A program made the translations under genes and the position numbers. This document shows positions 52,219 through 64,000 of a DNA stretch of 64,000 nt, one piece after another. The notes beneath the pieces are model-generated. The model was not told where the DNA came from. It made no database searches and was given only the letters and a program-made list of their open reading frames with translations. The stretch comes from Microbispora sp. NBC_01189. Lineage in GTDB: Bacteria > Actinomycetota > Actinomycetes > Streptosporangiales > Streptosporangiaceae. Position 1 is the stretch's first letter; every line of letters begins with the position of its first letter. The DNA lies in contig NZ_CP108581.1 in the NCBI RefSeq assembly GCF_036010665.1, positions 893,501 to 957,500 on the forward strand, written 5' to 3'.

Positions 52219-54276
52219 TCACTGGGTCCCGTCGCGGCTGATGGCCGGCAGCCGCGTGACCGGTTTGCCGTCGGGGAGCGCCGGCTGGACCGGCTTGTTG
52301 TCGTCGCCCTTGCCGAGGCCGAAGATGCCCTCCCAGATCCGCCGTACGGCGGGCGCGGCGGTCGAGGCGCCGAAGCCGCCCTGTGCCACCATGACCACCG
52401 TGACCAGCCGCGGGTTGTCGGCGGGCGCGAAGGAGGCGAACCACGAGGTGTCCTCCTTGCCGTAGACCTCCGCCGTGCCGGTCTTGCCGCCGATCTTCAC
52501 GATGTTCAGCGGGAACCCGCGGAACGCGCCGGCCGCCGTGCCGTCCGACGGCACCTCGCTGAGCGCCTTGCGGATGTAGGTGCGGGTCTCGTCGCTGACC
52601 GGCAGGTGATACTCCACCGGCACCGGGATCTCCTTGTGCAGCGTGCCGTCGGGCCGCATCAGCGCCCAGCCCAGCCGCGGGCTGCGCACGTTGCCGTCCC
52701 CCACGAGCGCGGCGTACGCCCGGGCGAGCTGGAGCGGCGTGACGAGGACGTCGCCCTGGCCGATGGACAGGTTCACCGCCTCGTACGCGTGGAAGATCAT
52801 GCCCTCCAGGCAGTTCTCGTTGGCCAGCCGCTTGGCGAACGCGGCGCGGCTCTCGTTCTTCATCTCCGGGTAGCCGATCTTGGCCCGCCTGCACATCTCG
52901 GCCCTGGTGGAGTTGTAGAGGTCCCGCTTCCAGGCGCGGGTGGGGATACGGCCGGGCGACTCGCCGGGCAGGTCGATGCCGGTGCGGCGGCCGAAGCCGT
53001 ACGCCTTGGCCATGTTCGGCATCGGCTCCTTGACCTTCGACTTGGGCGTCTTGCCGCCGTCGCGCAGCCACTCGTCGTATCCGGACTTGTAGAAGACGGT
53101 GTCGCACGACTTCACCAGCGCCTCGTGGAGCGAGATCGCGCCGAGGCTCATGCCGCCCGCGTTCGGGTACGACCTGCCCTCGACGGTGTAGGCGCCGGGG
53201 CACTGGAAGGTGCCGTGCAGCGGCTCACCGTCGGCGATCATCGCCGAGGCCGAGCTGATCTTGAACGTCGAACCGGGGGCGTACTCGCCCGCGATCGCCC
53301 GCGACACCAGCGGCTTGCCCGACTTGTCGGAAAGGAGGCGCCGGTAGTCCTTCTCGGTGATGCCGCCCGTCCAGACCCTGGGGTCGTAGTTGGGCCGGCT
53401 CGCCATCGCGATCACCCGGCCGGTCTTCACGTCGAGCACCACGCCCGCCGCCCCGTCGGAGTTCGGGATCTCCTGCATGGCCTGGTCGAGCGACTTCTCC
53501 ACGATCCGCTGCACCTTGGCGTCGATGCTGGTCACCAGGATGTCACCGGCCACCGGATCGGACTGCTGGTCGACCGTGATGACCTTGCCCATCCGGTCGA
53601 CCTGGACGGCGCGCAGGCCCGCCGTGCCGCGCAGGGCGGCGTCGTAGGTCCGCTCCAGCCCGTCGCGGCCGGTGAGGTCGACGCCAGAGTAGTCGGCCTT
53701 GAGCCCCTCGCGTTTCTCCAGCTCGCTCTGCGTCACCGGCTGCAGGTAGCCCAGAAGCTGGGCGGCGTCCTTGCCGTTCGGGTAGTCGCGCATCGCCTGG
53801 ATGTCGGCGGTGACCCCCGGGAAGTCCTCCTGGCGCTCCAGGATCTGCAGCGCCGCCCTGGGGTTGACGTTCGTCGCCACCGGGATCGGCGTGTACGGCG
53901 AGCCGGGCCAGCACGGGCGGCTGACGCCGGGGCCGCACGCCCGGATCTCCATCTTCAGCTTCGGCAGCGGCAACTTCAGCACGCCGGACAGCCGCCGCAG
54001 CACCGCGTCGCCGCCGTCCGGCATGCGCTCCAGCCGGCCGCGGTCCACCGAGACCACCAGCGTCGTGCGGTTGCGCACCAGCGGCCGGCCCGAAGAGTCG
54101 AGGATCGCCCCCCGCAGGGCGGGCACCCGCACCTCGCGGGTGCGCGTCTCCGTCGCGACCGTGACGAAGCGCGATCCCTGCACCACCTGGACCTGCCACA
54201 GCCGGACGACGAGCACGACGATCATGGCGATGACCATCACCTGCAGGACGATCAGCCGCCCGCGCAACCGTGTCAT
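52219..54276 (-). CDS. mrdA: Penicillin-binding protein 2 (class B transpeptidase)
   Basis: 685 residues. One N-terminal membrane anchor (about 5-25) is followed by a dimerisation domain and a transpeptidase with Ser336 in the SxxK motif STFK (336-339), S390-C-D392 as the second motif (an Asp here is normal for PBP2) and KTG at 598-600. It crosslinks peptidoglycan together with RodA. It overlaps mreD by 4 bp. Confidence 0.95.
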   Translation of the reverse strand: MTRLRGRLIVLQVMVIAMIVVLVVRLWQVQVVQGSRFVTVATETRTREVRVPALRGAILDSSGRPLVRNRTTLVVSVDRGRLERMPDGGDAVLRRLSGVLKLPLPKLKMEIRACGPGVSRPCWPGSPYTPIPVATNVNPRAALQILERQEDFPGVTADIQAMRDYPNGKDAAQLLGYLQPVTQSELEKREGLKADYSGVDLTGRDGLERTYDAALRGTAGLRAVQVDRMGKVITVDQQSDPVAGDILVTSIDAKVQRIVEKSLDQAMQEIPNSDGAAGVVLDVKTGRVIAMASRPNYDPRVWTGGITEKDYRRLLSDKSGKPLVSRAIAGEYAPGSTFKISSASAMIADGEPLHGTFQCPGAYTVEGRSYPNAGGMSLGAISLHEALVKSCDTVFYKSGYDEWLRDGGKTPKSKVKEPMPNMAKAYGFGRRTGIDLPGESPGRIPTRAWKRDLYNSTRAEMCRRAKIGYPEMKNESRAAFAKRLANENCLEGMIFHAYEAVNLSIGQGDVLVTPLQLARAYAALVGDGNVRSPRLGWALMRPDGTLHKEIPVPVEYHLPVSDETRTYIRKALSEVPSDGTAAGAFRGFPLNIVKIGGKTGTAEVYGKEDTSWFASFAPADNPRLVTVVMVAQGGFGASTAAPAVRRIWEGIFGLGKGDDNKPVQPALPDGKPVTRLPAISRDGTQ

Positions 54277-54791
54277 GCCGCCCCCCGTCTATAGCCCGGA
54301 ACCAGCTCCGTACGACCCGCGCGTCCGCGGCGGCCGCCGTACAGGGCGTTGACCGCCCACAGCACCAGCGGAGCGGCCACGAGATTGCAGACGGCCGCCC
54401 GGGGCCACGCCGTCGCCAGCACGCCCCAGGTGACCCCCGGCGCGCCGAGCAGTGCGCCCAGGCCGGCCACCATGCCGGGCGCGAGCACGGCGCAGGCCGC
54501 CATCGCGAGCAGCGGCAGGCGCTCGCCCATGCGACCGGCCGCGTAGCCGAGGAAGCACAGGACCAGCGCGTACTGGCCCAGCGTGTGGTTGGCGGGCGGC
54601 AGCAGGTCGTAGGCGAGCCCGCCGCAGAAGCCGATGACCGCGCCCGGCAGCGGCCCGCGCTTGGCCGCGAGCACGGCGACCGTCAGGAGCACCAGGTCCG
54701 GCGCCCACATGAAAAGCAGCCGGTTCACCAGGCTGACCTGCAGCACCAGGGCGACGAAGAGCAGCAGCGCCGCGGTGACGTTGCGGAGCAT
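54273..54791 (-). CDS. mreD: Rod shape-determining protein MreD
   Basis: 172 residues with five membrane helices and the typical VLLTVAVLAAKRGPLPGAVIG and GFCGGLAYDLLPP words. It bridges MreC to the PBP2-RodA synthase in the membrane. It starts 3 bp after mreC ends and overlaps mrdA by 4 bp. Confidence 0.92.
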   Translation of the reverse strand: MLRNVTAALLLFVALVLQVSLVNRLLFMWAPDLVLLTVAVLAAKRGPLPGAVIGFCGGLAYDLLPPANHTLGQYALVLCFLGYAAGRMGERLPLLAMAACAVLAPGMVAGLGALLGAPGVTWGVLATAWPRAAVCNLVAAPLVLWAVNALYGGRRGRAGRTELVPGYRRGAA

Positions 54792-54794
54792 CGT

Positions 54795-55853
54795 TCAGTT
54801 CCTCCCGCCGCGGCCGGCGCCGGCCGCCGCACCCTCGCGGGCCTGCGTGTCACGCGGTGGCGCGGCCCGCCGGAGGCCGAACCCGTCCTCGAGCGACCTC
54901 TGACCGGTCCTGTGCTCGCCGGTCCTGTAGTCGCCGGGCCGCCGCTCTTCGCGCGGCCGCGGTTTCGGCGGGGGCGGCGGCACCGGCGGGAGCACGGAGT
55001 CGCGGGGGTCCCGCTTCGGCGCCGCGACCACGACCCCGACGACGTCCAGCGCGGAGAAGTCGGTGAAGGGCCGCGCGTAGGCGGTCCTGGTGACCTCGCC
55101 GGGGGTGTTGTCGATCCGCTCGACGACCCCGATCGGCACGCCGGGCACGTACGGCAGGCTCCGCTGGGAGCCGAACGACACGATCCGCCGTCCCACCCCG
55201 ATCGGCACGGTGGAGTCGAGCAGCCGGAACTTGATCAGGTTGCCGCCGCCGCCCGCCTCGCCGAGCCCGTTCACGACGCCGAGTTCGTTGCCGCCCTCCA
55301 GCCGGGCGCCCGCCGACAGGGCCGGATCGGTCAGCAGCGCGACCGTCGAGCTGGACGGGCCGGCCTGGATGACCCTGCCGACCAGCCCCTGGTCGCTCAG
55401 CACGGTCATGTCGGCCCGGATCCCGTCGGCCTCCCCCGCGTCGATCTCGACCGTGTCCTCGAACCCGGCCACCGTACGCCGCGCGACGACCTGGGCCGGC
55501 ACGATCCGGTAGCGGCCGAGCCCCGCCAGCCCGAGCATACGGTCCAGCTTGTCGGACCGCGCCCGGTCGAGCCGCTGCGCGGAGACCTCGTCCCGCAGCC
55601 GCGCGTTCTCCTTGCGAAGGTCGCCGATGGCGCGGCGGGCCGACGGCGCGTCGCGCAGCATGCCGACGAAGCCGGTGATGGGCCCGGTCACGGCGGCGCC
55701 GACGCGCTCGGCCTTCCCGAACACCGCCCCCGCGAAGCCGCGCACCGGGCCGAGGAAGCGGTCGCTCCCCGCCCGGTTGTCCACGGTGATCAGGATCAGC
55801 GCGACGGCGAGAAGGAGGCCGAGCATGAGACGGGCGCGGCGGGTGTCTCTCAT
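54795..55853 (-). CDS. mreC: Rod shape-determining protein MreC
   Basis: 352 residues. One membrane helix (about 8-25), a coiled-coil region (about 68-108: DLRKENARLRDEVSAQRLDR), a beta-rich extracellular MreC domain (about 115-275), and a Pro/Arg-rich tail (about 285-352) that appears poorly ordered. It lies 9 bp after mreB and recruits the wall synthases. Confidence 0.94.
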   Translation of the reverse strand: MRDTRRARLMLGLLLAVALILITVDNRAGSDRFLGPVRGFAGAVFGKAERVGAAVTGPITGFVGMLRDAPSARRAIGDLRKENARLRDEVSAQRLDRARSDKLDRMLGLAGLGRYRIVPAQVVARRTVAGFEDTVEIDAGEADGIRADMTVLSDQGLVGRVIQAGPSSSTVALLTDPALSAGARLEGGNELGVVNGLGEAGGGGNLIKFRLLDSTVPIGVGRRIVSFGSQRSLPYVPGVPIGVVERIDNTPGEVTRTAYARPFTDFSALDVVGVVVAAPKRDPRDSVLPPVPPPPPKPRPREERRPGDYRTGEHRTGQRSLEDGFGLRRAAPPRDTQAREGAAAGAGRGGRN

Positions 55854-55862
55854 GACCGCTCC

Positions 55863-56894
55863 TTAGCTGCGGGGCTCCGGCACGAGCACCTGCTGGAGGG
55901 CTTCAAAGTCCTCCACGCACTTCCCCGAGCCCAGCGCGACCGAGTCGAGCGCGTTCTCCGCGAGGTGGACCGGCATCCCGGTCTCCTCGCGCAGCCGGTC
56001 GATCATGCCGCGCAGCAGGGCGCCGCCGCCGGCCACGGCGATCCCCCGGTCCATGAGGTCGCCGGACAGCTCCGGCGGGCACTTGTCGAGCGTGGACTTG
56101 ACGGCGTCCACGACCGCGTTGACCGGCTCGGAGATCGCCCGGCGGATCTCCTCGGCGCTGATGACGACGGTCTTCGGCAGGCCGGTGACCAGGTCACGGC
56201 CCCGTACCTCGGCATGGAAGTCCTCACCGGTCGCGCAGGCGGAGCCCACCGCGATCTTGACCTCCTCCGCCGTGCGCTCCCCCAGCATCAGGGAGTACTC
56301 CTTCTTGGCGAAGGCGATGACCGCCTGGTCGAGTTCGTCGCCTCCGACGCGGATCGACTGGCTGGTCACGATGCCGCCCATCGAGATGATGGCCACCTCG
56401 GTGGTGCCGCCGCCGATGTCGACGACCATGTTCCCGGTCGGCTCGTGGACCGGCAGGCCGGCCCCGATCGCCGCCGCCATCGGCTCCTCGATGATGTACA
56501 CGCGGCGGGCGCCGGCCTGGTAGCCCGCTTCCTTCACCGCGCGCTGCTCCACCGCGGTGATCCCACTGGGTACGGCCACGATGATGCGCGGGCGCACGAA
56601 GTGCCGGCGTTTGTGGATCTTCTGGATGAAGTACCGCAGCATCCGCTCGGTCACATCGAAATCGGCGATGACCCCGTCCCTCAGGGGCCGGATCGCGACG
56701 ATGTTTCCGGGCGTCCGTCCGATCATCCGCTTCGCTTCGACCCCAACTGCCACGATCTTGCCGGTCGTGACGTTGATGGCGACGACGGACGGCTCGTTCA
56801 GGACGATGCCGCGCCCTCGGACGTAGACGAGAGTGTTCGCCGTGCCAAGGTCGACAGCCATGTCACGGCCCAGGAATGTCAGCTTGCTGCCCAT
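55863..56894 (-). CDS. mreB: Rod shape-determining protein MreB
   Basis: 343 residues, actin fold. Phosphate-1 [11 protein letters not shown] (about 15-25), phosphate-2 [14 protein letters not shown], adenosine GGGALLRGM, and an N-terminal amphipathic stretch. In sporulating actinomycetes MreB is used for spore-wall synthesis rather than hyphal shape. It is the first gene of the mre cluster; 56895-57068 is its leader, without a promoter I can define. Confidence 0.97.
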   Translation of the reverse strand: MGSKLTFLGRDMAVDLGTANTLVYVRGRGIVLNEPSVVAINVTTGKIVAVGVEAKRMIGRTPGNIVAIRPLRDGVIADFDVTERMLRYFIQKIHKRRHFVRPRIIVAVPSGITAVEQRAVKEAGYQAGARRVYIIEEPMAAAIGAGLPVHEPTGNMVVDIGGGTTEVAIISMGGIVTSQSIRVGGDELDQAVIAFAKKEYSLMLGERTAEEVKIAVGSACATGEDFHAEVRGRDLVTGLPKTVVISAEEIRRAISEPVNAVVDAVKSTLDKCPPELSGDLMDRGIAVAGGGALLRGMIDRLREETGMPVHLAENALDSVALGSGKCVEDFEALQQVLVPEPRS

Positions 56895-57068
56895 GCGGAA
56901 GGAAGCCTTCCTTCAGGTGGTGAGCGGTTACCGGGTTCAGCGGGAGTGCGGGATGACGCATCGCATTCGAATCGTAACGGCACGTGCTCATCACTGGGCA
57001 CATCGAGCTCCCAAGCCCCCGGAAAAACCGGCCTGCCCCGGCCTAAGCTCGGTCACCACCTGGGAAAA

Positions 57069-57104
57069 CGCGAGAGGCCCCGGTTTAAACCGGGGCCTCT
57101 CGCG
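57069..57104 (-). terminator. Intrinsic terminator after ndk
   Basis: Perfect 18-bp arms meeting at TTTAAA (57069-57086 and 57087-57104), followed by TTTTCCC on the minus strand. It lies 10 bp after the ndk stop, and forms a boundary between ndk and mreB. Confidence 0.85.
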
Positions 57105-57113
57105 GGGCAAGGA

Positions 57114-57524
57114 CTAGAAACGGTCGGGAAAGAAAATCTTGGTTTCCCGGGCCGCGGACTCCGGCGAATCGGAGCCGTGGACGACGTTCTCGCCGATCTC
57201 CAGCGCGTGGTCGCCGCGGATGGTGCCGGGCGCGGACTTCACGGGGTCGGTGAGCCCGGCCAGCGCGCGGAACGCCTCGACGGCCCGCGGGCCCTCCAGC
57301 ACCATCGCGACGAGCGGGCCGCCGGTGATGAACTCCACCAGTTCGCCGAAGAACGGGCGCTCGGAGTGCTCGGCGTAGTGGGCCTTCGCCGTCTCGGCGT
57401 CGAGCGTGCGCAGGTCCATCGCCACGATCTTGAGGCCCTTGCGCTCGATGCGGCCGATGACGTCCCCGACGAGCCCGCGACGGACCCCGTCGGGCTTGAT
57501 CAGGACAAGCGTACGCTCGGACAC
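57114..57524 (-). CDS. ndk: Nucleoside diphosphate kinase
   Basis: 136 residues, full length. [20 protein letters not shown] carries the conserved Lys, and catalytic His116 lies in [12 protein letters not shown]. It balances NTP and dNTP pools by phosphate transfer. It stands alone between an MFS gene and a strong terminator, with a likely promoter in 57525-57657. Confidence 0.98.
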   Translation of the reverse strand: MSERTLVLIKPDGVRRGLVGDVIGRIERKGLKIVAMDLRTLDAETAKAHYAEHSERPFFGELVEFITGGPLVAMVLEGPRAVEAFRALAGLTDPVKSAPGTIRGDHALEIGENVVHGSDSPESAARETKIFFPDRF

Positions 57525-57657
57525 GGTCTTCTCTCCTATTGTCGTCGTGGGTGACGCTCACGTGGCGTCCGACCCGCCGGTTCCCGGGAATGCCTGGGAG
57601 CTCCAACGCAACGGCAGCTTACCGGTCCGGGCCCGCCACTCCGCTCACCCGGCGTGC

Positions 57658-59199
57658 TCAGTGGACGGTGTCCGGCTCCTGCGGCCCGGCGTCGTCGCCC
57701 TCGGGAGAGGGCGTCGGCAGGGGGATCACCACCTGACCGGCGGACATGGCGGCGGCACTCCGCCGTGCCAGGACCGACGAGAGCACGATGACCCCGACCA
57801 CGACGAAGCCCCCGACCAGCGCCCACATGTGCAGCGCGTCGACGAACCCCTTGACGAGCGCGTTCCCCCCGTCCTTCCCGGCCAGGGCGGATCCGGCGGC
57901 CTCACGCAGCCGGTTGACCTGGATCCCGGTGCCGAGCAGGAAGCCGGCGAGCACCGCGGGGAAGCACAGCGACAGGCCGAGCAGCGCGGAGCCGAGGCCC
58001 GCCAGCCGGAACGCGCCGACCAGCGCCACCGCCGCCCCGGCGGCCAGCAGGACGAACGGCATCATCAGCGGCGTGCCGGAGGGTGCGGGGACGAGAAGCC
58101 TGACCGCGCACAGCCCGCCGACCACGGCGGCGAGGCCGAGAGCGGTCATCCGCGTGGCGGACGTCTCCGGCGCCCTGCCCGCCAGGACGGCCGCCGCGAG
58201 CGCGGCCAGCCCCGCCACCAGGAACGGCACCCACAGGCCCAGCAGTCCGGGACCACCCAGCGGGCCGCCCAGTTCGATGTAGGTCAACTGCGCGGCGGTC
58301 GGCAGCACGACCAGCCCGACGGCCACGTTGACGAGCGCGAGGGTCCGGCCGCCCTGCCCCTCGAAGGCGCCGAACGCCGCGAGTGCCAGCATCGCCACCG
58401 TCGCGAGCGCCGCCGCGGCGACCACCAGCATGGGCGGCCAGTCGAAGGTGACGCCCACGCCCAGCGCCGCGATCATCGTGGCGGGCACGACGGCCAGCCC
58501 GAGCCTGCCGCGTTCGGCGGAGGTGGGCCGTGACAGGGGCAGGACCTGCCGCTCACCCTCCGCGGCGGCCGTACCGGCGCCGCCGGTGACCATCCACAGG
58601 ACGAGGTACACCGCGGCGAGCGCCAGCGCGACCCCGGTGAGCAGCGGGTACGGCTGGAGAGTGACCCGCCAGGAGGACACGTCCCGGATCGCCCACAGGG
58701 CCAGGGCCTGCGCCGACAGCAGCGACGCGGCGAGCGTGCCGGCCCAGATCGGCAGCAGCACCCGGTGGCGGGGACGTTCGGCCACCGCGGCGAGCGTGGC
58801 CGGGACGAGCATGCCCGCGCCGATTCCGTGGAGCACGCGCAGCACGCCGACGAGCGCGACCGTCTCGGTGTACCCGCCCGCCGCGTCCGCGAGCGCGAGC
58901 AGTGCCAGCCCCGCGACGAGAATCGGCGCAGCGCGGAACCTGCGCACCGCCATCGCGGCGATGGGCACGGTCACGAGCATGGCGGGCAGCGCGAGACCGT
59001 GCGCGCGGATCATCTCGATCTGCGAGACGCCCGGCGGCAGCAGCGCCGCCACGACGGAGATCGTGTTCGGGATCGCGACGACCGCGAGGGGCAGGGCGAC
59101 CACGGTGAGCAGCCCAATGACGGCGTCGACCAGCATGGGGACGCGCACGGCACGGACCGGCACGGCGGCCCGTGCCTGCGGTACGGGAGGGACGGCCAT
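57658..59199 (-). CDS. MFS transporter, 14-helix DHA2-like
   Basis: 513 residues with about 14 hydrophobic segments. [27 protein letters not shown] is the motif C-like region of DHA2 drug exporters, and SQIEMIRAHGLALPAML the TM2 region. The C-terminus is acidic and proline-rich. The ATG at 59199 begins a short Pro/Val-rich segment before helix 1. It lies 11 bp after the DUF4233 gene and interrupts the usual folC-DUF4233-ndk order. Confidence 0.82.
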   Translation of the reverse strand: MAVPPVPQARAAVPVRAVRVPMLVDAVIGLLTVVALPLAVVAIPNTISVVAALLPPGVSQIEMIRAHGLALPAMLVTVPIAAMAVRRFRAAPILVAGLALLALADAAGGYTETVALVGVLRVLHGIGAGMLVPATLAAVAERPRHRVLLPIWAGTLAASLLSAQALALWAIRDVSSWRVTLQPYPLLTGVALALAAVYLVLWMVTGGAGTAAAEGERQVLPLSRPTSAERGRLGLAVVPATMIAALGVGVTFDWPPMLVVAAAALATVAMLALAAFGAFEGQGGRTLALVNVAVGLVVLPTAAQLTYIELGGPLGGPGLLGLWVPFLVAGLAALAAAVLAGRAPETSATRMTALGLAAVVGGLCAVRLLVPAPSGTPLMMPFVLLAAGAAVALVGAFRLAGLGSALLGLSLCFPAVLAGFLLGTGIQVNRLREAAGSALAGKDGGNALVKGFVDALHMWALVGGFVVVGVIVLSSVLARRSAAAMSAGQVVIPLPTPSPEGDDAGPQEPDTVH

Positions 59200-59210
59200 G
59201 GAAGCCGACT

Positions 59211-59570
59211 TTAGCGCTTCGTCGCCCCTTCGACACGGCGAGCGACGAAGATGGCCGTTATCCACAGGGCAGTGAAGATCACCCCGAGGAAGAACATGGC
59301 CGGGACCAGGAATCCCGTAGCGATTGTCAGGATTTGCAGCACGCTGCCCGCGATATAGGCGTACGGCCGCTTCAGCTGGCCGGCGATCAGCACGCACAGG
59401 ACGGCCAGGCCGAGCCCGACGGTCACCGCGAGCGCCGGGGACACGTGGTTGATGGTGATCGCCACAGGAGTCACCAGCGCGACGACGATCGCCTGCATGC
59501 CGAGAACGCTCGCGCAGAGCCGCCGCATGCCGGGGGTCACCTCGAACACGCCGCCGTGCTCCGCCCTCAC
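59211..59570 (-). CDS. DUF4233 membrane protein
   Basis: 119 residues, four membrane helices (about 22-42, 46-64, 70-90 and 92-110). MRRLCASVLGMQAIVVAL and QLKRPYAYIAGSVLQI match the DUF4233 family, which is found next to folC throughout actinobacteria. Its GTG overlaps the folC stop by 4 bp, so it is translationally coupled. Function unknown. Confidence 0.88.
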   Translation of the reverse strand: MRAEHGGVFEVTPGMRRLCASVLGMQAIVVALVTPVAITINHVSPALAVTVGLGLAVLCVLIAGQLKRPYAYIAGSVLQILTIATGFLVPAMFFLGVIFTALWITAIFVARRVEGATKR

Positions 59571-60904
59571 CTGGCGGCCTTCAGCAGAACGCGGGCGTCC
59601 CCCGCTGTGACCACCGACCCGGTGATCAGGACCCCGGAGCCCCGTTCGTCTCCCTGGTCGGCCAGCCCGATGCCCGTGTCGATCGCGTCGTCCAGCCGGT
59701 CCTCGATGTGCACGCGGTCCGGGCCGAAGACGGCCTGCGCGCGCACCGCCAGATCGTCGGGGCTCAGGGACCGCGGGGAGGAGTTGCGGGTGACGACGAT
59801 CTCCTCGGTCACCGGTTCGAGCAGGTCCAGAATCGTCTCCACGTCCTTATCCGCCATCACCGCCACCACGGCGACGAGCCGGGTGAAGCCGAAGGACTCG
59901 GTCAGGGCGTCCACCGTCGCCTCCATACCCGCGGGATTGTGCGCCGCGTCGACCAGGACGGTGGGCCCACGCCGTACGACCTCCAGCCTCCCCGGGCTGC
60001 TCGCCTGTGCGAACCCCTGCCGTACGACCTCGTCGCCCAGGGGGTCGTCACCGGCCGTCAGCGCCTCGACGGCCGCCAGGGCGCCGACGGCGTTGGCGGC
60101 CTGGTGCGCGCCGTACAACGGCAGGAACACGTCCTCGTACACGCCCTTGAGGCCCCTGAGCTGGAGCATCTGGCCGCCCATCGCGAGTTCGCGGTGCAGC
60201 ACCCCGAACTCGAGCCCTTCCCGGGCGACGACCGCGCCGACCTCGGCGGCCCTCCGCATCAGCACCTCGGCGGCGGGCAGCGCCTGCTGCGCCAGCACCG
60301 TGGTCGCCTTGGGCTTGATGATCCCCGCCTTCTCGCCGGCGATCGTGGCGATGTCCGGGCCGAGATATTCGGTGTGGTCGAGCGCGACGGGAGTGATCAC
60401 CGCGACCGTGCCGTCGGCGACGTTGGTCGCGTCGAAGGTCCCGCCCATGCCGGTCTCGACGACCGCGACGTCCACGGGGGCGTCGGCGAACGCGGCGAAC
60501 GCCATCCCCGTCAGCACCTCGAAGAAGCTGAGTTTGCCCACCCTGGCGTCGACCATCTCCAGGTAGGGCGCGATGTCCTCGTACACCTCGGTGAACCGCT
60601 CCTCCGAGAGGGGCTCACCGTCGATGGAGATGCGTTCGCGCATCGACTGCAGGTGCGGGCTCGTGTAGCGACCGACGCGGAGGTTGCGCTCGCGCAGCAG
60701 AGCCTCGGTCATGCGCGCGGTGCTCGTCTTCCCGTTGGTCCCCGCGATGTGAACGACTTCGTACGACTTCTGGGGATCGCCGAGGATCTCCATCAGCGCG
60801 GCGATCCGATCGAGAGAGGGATCGAAATCCCACTCAACCCCTCGCTCCATGATCGCTTGCTCGACGGCTCGATATTCCACGACCCTCAGCGTACGGGACG
60901 TCAT
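59567..60904 (-). CDS. folC: Folylpolyglutamate synthase / dihydrofolate synthase
   Basis: 445 residues of the Mur ligase fold. The P-loop is VVHIAGTNGKTS (about 50-61), the Mg-binding region includes VVETGMGGTFDATN, and DAAHNPAG is the C-terminal substrate motif. It adds glutamate to (dihydro)folates. It starts about 90 bp beyond the 5S rRNA 3' end, after a strong terminator; the usual upstream valS gene is not in this position. Confidence 0.96.
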   Translation of the reverse strand: MTSRTLRVVEYRAVEQAIMERGVEWDFDPSLDRIAALMEILGDPQKSYEVVHIAGTNGKTSTARMTEALLRERNLRVGRYTSPHLQSMRERISIDGEPLSEERFTEVYEDIAPYLEMVDARVGKLSFFEVLTGMAFAAFADAPVDVAVVETGMGGTFDATNVADGTVAVITPVALDHTEYLGPDIATIAGEKAGIIKPKATTVLAQQALPAAEVLMRRAAEVGAVVAREGLEFGVLHRELAMGGQMLQLRGLKGVYEDVFLPLYGAHQAANAVGALAAVEALTAGDDPLGDEVVRQGFAQASSPGRLEVVRRGPTVLVDAAHNPAGMEATVDALTESFGFTRLVAVVAVMADKDVETILDLLEPVTEEIVVTRNSSPRSLSPDDLAVRAQAVFGPDRVHIEDRLDDAIDTGIGLADQGDERGSGVLITGSVVTAGDARVLLKAAR

Positions 60905-60950
60905 CGTCGCCCTTCACCGCACACCCGTGGCCGGGGCCGGATTCGGGGCA

Positions 60951-60988
60951 CAAAAAAAGGGGGGCCATCCCAACGGGATGGCCCCCCT
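60951..60988 (-). terminator. Intrinsic terminator of the rRNA operon
   Basis: 14-bp perfect arms (60958-60971 and 60975-60988) with a 3-nt loop, followed by a run of seven to eight T on the minus strand. It is 10 bp beyond the 5S gene and a textbook Rho-independent terminator, which is rare in GC-rich genomes. Confidence 0.92.
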
Positions 60989-60997
60989 CAAAAGATT

Positions 60998-61116
60998 GTC
61001 CGGCGGCGTCCTACTCTCCCACACCGTCCCCGGTGCAGTACCATCGGCGCTGGCGGGCTTAACTTCCGGGTTCGGAATGTAACCGGGTGTTTCCCCACCG
61101 CTATAACCGCCGTAAC
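60998..61116 (-). rRNA. rrf: 5S ribosomal RNA
   Basis: Begins GTTACGGCGGTTATAGCGG, contains ACCCGGTTACATTCCGAACC and GGAAGTTAAGCCCGCCAGCG, ends GAGTAGGACGCCGCCGGAC; the ends pair as the terminal helix. Both ends are uncertain by a few bases. Confidence 0.95.
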
Positions 61117-61210
61117 CCCATGAAACACACAACCACCCGCACACACACTCAACGTGCCGTGCGGCTCCGGTTGCTGTCTCTGAGATCACATAGTGAACGC
61201 GAGCATAATA

Positions 61211-64000
<2,790 letters not shown>

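Noticed and set aside
52219..54276. Altered active site in PBP2 (SCD instead of SxN)
   Set aside because: Asp at this position is usual for the MrdA/PBP2 subfamily, so it is not a defect.

Overview
The window is very GC-rich, with GC-loaded third codon positions, frequent GTG starts and many 4-bp ATGA/GTGA gene overlaps. It carries a complete mreBCD-mrdA-rodA set, an RNase E with a long acidic/arginine-rich extension, and the order folC-DUF4233-ndk-mreBCD-mrdA-rodA ... radical SAM pair-rne-rplU-rpmA-obgE-proB-proA-nadD-rsfS. This points to a filamentous actinobacterium. I infer the Streptosporangiales (Streptosporangiaceae-like), but the sequence alone does not fix the genus. Almost everything is transcribed on the minus strand, leading away from an rRNA operon at the right edge.

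Region by region. 1-9.1 kb: mixed housekeeping and accessory genes (DUF4192 protein, EI24/CysZ-like membrane protein, maf, an anchored hypothetical, a PTH2-like hydrolase translationally coupled to an MFS transporter, a divergent GlxA/AraC regulator, a GAF-SpoIIE phosphatase and a methyltransferase), plus the first of three identical tRNA-Ala(GGC) genes. 9.2-19.3 kb: a complete L-arabinose-type block, araA-araD-araB, a four-gene sugar ABC importer and a LacI repressor, tied together by near-palindromic TGTTAGCGCTAACA operators. 19.1-23.7 kb: a disturbed accessory patch. It holds a LacI-controlled plus-strand promoter that now leads into no recognisable gene, a giant DUF222/HNH endonuclease-like gene full of tandem repeats, and a second LacI paralogue. 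23.7-33 kb: transporters (EamA with a structured 5' leader RNA, CynX-type MFS), dienelactone hydrolase, SRPBCC protein, YbdK-type glutamate-cysteine ligase with two tiny membrane proteins, a DyP peroxidase, the third tRNA-Ala, a histidine phosphatase and rsfS. 33-42 kb: nadD, M48 protease, a Ser/Thr kinase divergent from an atypical LuxR-type regulator, proA-proB-obgE-rpmA-rplU. 42-57.5 kb: rne, two radical-SAM partners, a conserved-looking operon of small protein, TPR regulator and phosphotransferase, then the cell-wall elongation cluster rodA-mrdA-mreDCB and ndk. 57.6-60.9 kb: MFS transporter, DUF4233 protein and folC. 60.95-64 kb: rRNA terminator, 5S rRNA and most of the 23S rRNA, running off the right edge.

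The most interesting items are the structured leader RNA in front of the EamA transporter (its closing helix contains the Shine-Dalgarno), the orphaned LacI-controlled promoter beside the HNH gene, and the LacI operator embedded in the araB start codon. All functional names come from motif recognition by eye; no database search was run.
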